From Anaerolineae bacterium (GTDB taxonomy: Bacteria > Chloroflexota > Anaerolineae > Aggregatilineales > Phototrophicaceae): a stretch of DNA of 60,802 nucleotides. Positions 58,502 to 60,802 of this stretch are shown in pieces; position 1 is the first letter of the stretch; the number at the start of each line of letters is the position of its first letter. The DNA lies in assembly GCA_022823165.1 (NCBI GenBank), contig JAJDXR010000074.1, forward strand, positions 1-60,802, read 5' to 3'. The position numbers and the translations under genes are program-made. The notes under the pieces are model-generated. The model was not told where the DNA came from. It saw nothing but the letters and a program-made list of their open reading frames with translations, and made no database searches.

Positions 58502-60438
58502 CGGCCGAACCAGTCGAGCATGGCGTCGTTGTGCGCGCGGCGCAAGTTGACCGCCCCGTTGATCGAGGCGCCATGGCTGCCGCCCGGCTGCCGCAGCATT
58601 TCGACCGTGCAACCGTTGGCTTTGAGCACGGTGTAGAATTGCTCGCCTTGCTCGGCCGGGCAGCGCCAGTCCAGTTCGCTTTGCACCATTAGCGTGGGCG
58701 TCGTACAGCGATGCGCGTAAGTGATGGGCGAGCATTTTTCGTAGACCTCGGGAATCTCCTGCGGATGACCGCCCATTTGCTCCACGCCGAAGTAGATGCC
58801 GATGTCGCTGGTGCCGTAGAAACTGCGCCAATTGGTCACTGGGTTTTGTGGAATCGCGGCTTTGAAGCGCGCCGTCTGGCCAATGATCCAGCAGGTCAAG
58901 TTGCCGCCGCCCGACAGGCCGCAGACGCCCAGCCGATCGCCATCGGCCAAGCCCAATTCGATGGCCTGATCGACGCCGCTCATCAGGTCTTTGTAATCCA
59001 GATTGCCCCAATCGCCTTTGATGGCGGTCGAGAAGGCATCGCCGTAGCCGGTGGAGGCGCGATGATTGAGGAAGAGCAGTCCATAGCCGGCGCCGGCCAG
59101 CATTTGAAAGTCGAAATGAAAACCGTAGCCGTAAGCTGTGTGGGGACCGCCGTGGATGTACAAGATGGTCGGGTGGGGCGCTGCGCCGGCAGGCGGTTTC
59201 ATGTACCAGCCTTCGACGCCGACGCCGTCGACGCTGCGCCAATGCAAGCGCTGGGTCTCCGGCATGTCAATCGCGGCCAGGAAATCGGCGTTGAGCCGGG
59301 TCAACTGGCGGGTGGCGCCGCTGGCGATGTCAAGGTGGTGCAGCTCGGGCGGGGAATTGAGGGTTGTGCGCGCGTAAAGCAGTTGCTCGCCGCGCAGGCT
59401 TAACGGGAAATCGACGCTATTGCCGCCGGTCACCGATTCAAAGGCTTCGGCGCCATTCAGCGCGACTCGGTAGATATGGTCGGTGCCGCCGCGCTGTACC
59501 GTGGCGAAAGCGGAGTTGCCGTCGGCGGAAAACAGCAGGTTGTACTGGCCGAGTGAGGCGACCGGCATATCCAGCGAGATGCGCCCGCCAACACCGACAT
59601 CAAGCCCGCTAGTGCGGCAGTCTAGCGCGCCCGATGCTAAATCGAGCAGGTACAGGTCCGACTTGCTGCCGATTGCTTTGCCGTCGTCGGGCCGCCCCAC
59701 AAAGGCGATGCGCGCGCCATCGGGCGTGAAGTTGGCGCTCGCGATGCTGGCCCAATTGGCGAGCAGGGTTGACTGGTTGCCGGCGAGATCGACCGTCATT
59801 AGGTCAGGAGTCAGCGTGCGCGCGGCATCGGTTTGCATGTTGGCGTCGTAGAGCAGGCTGCGCCCATCCGGCGCCCAGCGTGGGTTGCTGTTGTGGTTGC
59901 GATCGTCGGTCAAGCGCGTTGTCTCGCCCGAAGCCGTATCAAGCGCGTAGATATCGTTCACTTCGTCATCGAGATAGCCGATGGCGTCAAAGCGATAAAC
60001 CGTACGGTCGACGCGATAGGGCTCGGTGGAGAAGTCGGCTGATTCGGCATCGGGCTTGGCGCAGAAGGCGATCTTGCTCCCGTCCGGCGACCAAGCCAGG
60101 CCGCCGCCGATGCCGCGTTTGAAGTTGGTCAGCTGCCGCGCTTCGCCACCGCCCACGGGCAGCAGGTAGAGCTGTGGCTGGCCGGCGCGATTCGACACAA
60201 AGGCAATCGCTTCGCCATCGGGCGCCCAGCGCGCCCCGGTATTGACGGAGCGGCCGCCGGTCATCTGTCGCGAAGCGCCTGAGGCCAGATCCAGCAGATA
60301 CAGGGCGCTGTATTCTTTGTTATCACCGGCATCTATCTTGTTGACCGTGTAAATGACTTGGGAAGCGTCCGGGGACAGCGCGGCGCCGTTCAGGAAGCGC
60401 AGGTTTAGCAGGTCGTCTGGCTGAATGGTTCTGGGCAT
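58483..60438 (-). CDS. S9-family prolyl-oligopeptidase-like serine peptidase
   Basis: A 651-residue peptidase of the S9 type (acylaminoacyl-peptidase/dipeptidyl-peptidase group). The N-terminal two-thirds form a beta-propeller with WD40-like TolB motifs (RWAPDGEAIAFVSNRAG, AWSPDGSKIAFCAKPD, RWAPDGRSLLYDAN, NFTPDGARIAFVGRPD). The C-terminal alpha/beta-hydrolase domain has GPHTAYGYGF and the nucleophile elbow GLSGGGNL with Ser509. Asp590 (SELDWRCP) and His622 (GGSHG) complete the triad. No signal peptide is seen, so it is probably cytoplasmic and cleaves short peptides. AAGGAA precedes the ATG. Confidence 0.93.
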   Translation of the reverse strand: MPRTIQPDDLLNLRFLNGAALSPDASQVIYTVNKIDAGDNKEYSALYLLDLASGASRQMTGGRSVNTGARWAPDGEAIAFVSNRAGQPQLYLLPVGGGEARQLTNFKRGIGGGLAWSPDGSKIAFCAKPDAESADFSTEPYRVDRTVYRFDAIGYLDDEVNDIYALDTASGETTRLTDDRNHNSNPRWAPDGRSLLYDANMQTDAARTLTPDLMTVDLAGNQSTLLANWASIASANFTPDGARIAFVGRPDDGKAIGSKSDLYLLDLASGALDCRTSGLDVGVGGRISLDMPVASLGQYNLLFSADGNSAFATVQRGGTDHIYRVALNGAEAFESVTGGNSVDFPLSLRGEQLLYARTTLNSPPELHHLDIASGATRQLTRLNADFLAAIDMPETQRLHWRSVDGVGVEGWYMKPPAGAAPHPTILYIHGGPHTAYGYGFHFDFQMLAGAGYGLLFLNHRASTGYGDAFSTAIKGDWGNLDYKDLMSGVDQAIELGLADGDRLGVCGLSGGGNLTCWIIGQTARFKAAIPQNPVTNWRSFYGTSDIGIYFGVEQMGGHPQEIPEVYEKCSPITYAHRCTTPTLMVQSELDWRCPAEQGEQFYTVLKANGCTVEMLRQPGGSHGASINGAVNLRRAHNDAMLDWFGRYVLES

Positions 60439-60552
60439 GGGGGCAAATTCCTTCAGTTCACTTTTGGCGTCGCTACAGCAGCCATTCTACCAGCTCGGCG
60501 CGCCAAATTCAGGCATTCCGCGGATTGAGCAGAGCAATCGCGCCAGAATGTT

Positions 60553-60630
60553 TTAACCGCCGAGTACACAGAAGTAGAGCAAAGCAAGTCATGCAAATGA
60601 TTTGCCACAGAGTACACCGAGTAAAAGAGA
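60553..60630 (+). repeat. Degenerate CACAGAG-type repeats near right edge
   Basis: CCGAGTACACAGAAGTAGAG (near 60560) and CCACAGAGTACACCGAGTAA (near 60605) are two loose copies of the repeat family, separated by about 25 bases. They lie between the S9 gene and the IS5-like element; I see no gene here. Confidence 0.45.
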
Positions 60631-60681
60631 TTGCAACGAGTAAAGCAATGAAGTGATCGTAAGCTAGGTTCTGTTGACATT

Positions 60682-60802
60682 CTATCGTAACCAGATAAGC
60701 GTACCGACAAAATGCAGAAAACCAAGATGAGATGTATCCAGTTTCTCAAATCGAGAAAAGACACGGCGGAAATGCTTGATCTTGTTGAAATAACGCTCCA
60801 CC
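60682..60802 (-). mobile_element. IS5-family-like transposase, C-terminal 39 residues, cut by window edge
   Basis: A minus-strand frame enters at the right edge and stops with TAG at 60682-60684. It reads VERYFNKIKHFRRVFSRFEK and then ends GTLIWLR. This is the conserved end of IS5-family (IS427/IS1031-like) transposases, where V-E-R-x-F-x-x-(I/L)-K begins the last catalytic Glu region and IWLR closes the protein. Bases 60665-60678 (AGGTTCTGTTGACA on the plus strand) may be the element's terminal inverted repeat; the partner would be outside the window. Whether the copy is intact cannot be seen. Confidence 0.8.

Noticed and set aside
57785..59242. A 485-codon minus-strand frame spanning the DUF309 gene and the end of the S9 gene.
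   Set aside because: It runs through two supported genes in a wrong frame and has repetitive Arg-rich sequence.

Overview
The window looks like a chromosome segment of a Chloroflexota bacterium, probably of the Anaerolineae type. This is an inference from gene content: a kinase–nSTAND1–WD40 giant protein, a lipoprotein with an SH3 domain behind a Thr/Ala/Pro linker, two class A penicillin-binding proteins with no outer-membrane genes, a divergent GroEL-like paralogue, and a YceD-family (DUF177) gene upstream of the main sigma factor. Coding DNA is GC-rich, apart from one protease gene at about 15.3-16.7 kb that is clearly AT-richer. No rRNA is present; the two tRNAs are Ser-GGA and Arg-ACG.

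Layout. 0-9.4 kb: the 5' end of a DNA methyltransferase gene (running off the left edge), a large helical protein possibly of the GAP1 conflict-system type, a receptor-like kinase/STAND/WD40 protein and a membrane-anchored amidase. 9.4-12.3 kb: tRNA-Ser with its own promoter and terminator, then a fused Fe-S/molybdopterin oxidoreductase. 12.3-38.4 kb: a catabolic island with five GH29 alpha-L-fucosidases, two type I sulfatases, an aldo/keto reductase of the L-fucose (D-threo-aldose) dehydrogenase type, an Ldh-type NAD(P) oxidoreductase, two paralogous MFS transporters, an APH-fold kinase, a Tat-exported sugar-binding protein with two ABC permeases, and a GroEL-like/BNR-propeller pair. 38.4-60.8 kb: tRNA-Arg followed by housekeeping and envelope genes (lipoprotein, polyprenyl synthase, PBP1C-like and PBP1A-like proteins, glycosyltransferases, TIR-FHA protein, M28 peptidase, epimerase, phosphatase, RpoD, YceD, DUF309, S9 peptidase) and the 3' end of an IS5-like transposase at the right edge.

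How the genes may work together. None of the five fucosidases or two sulfatases shows a signal peptide. The island therefore reads as a system that imports small fucosylated, probably sulfated, oligosaccharides through the ABC and MFS carriers and desulfates and defucosylates them in the cytoplasm. Free L-fucose would be oxidised by the aldo/keto reductase, and products such as lactate could pass to the Ldh-type enzyme. No endo-acting enzyme and no FucI/FucK/FucA is present. One minus-strand run (28810 down to 19887) is tightly packed, with start/stop overlaps at most junctions. A LacI-family-like palindrome lies at the predicted start site of the operon holding two of the fucosidases.

Two families of short intergenic repeats are scattered through the window: degenerate CACAGAG repeats, and GGGGCG-type inverted repeats ending in GTAGGGGC/GCCCCTAC. 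Start codons were moved inward from the longest ORF wherever a good ribosome binding site, a signal peptide or the domain boundary supported it. All functional calls rest on motifs read by eye; no database search was possible.
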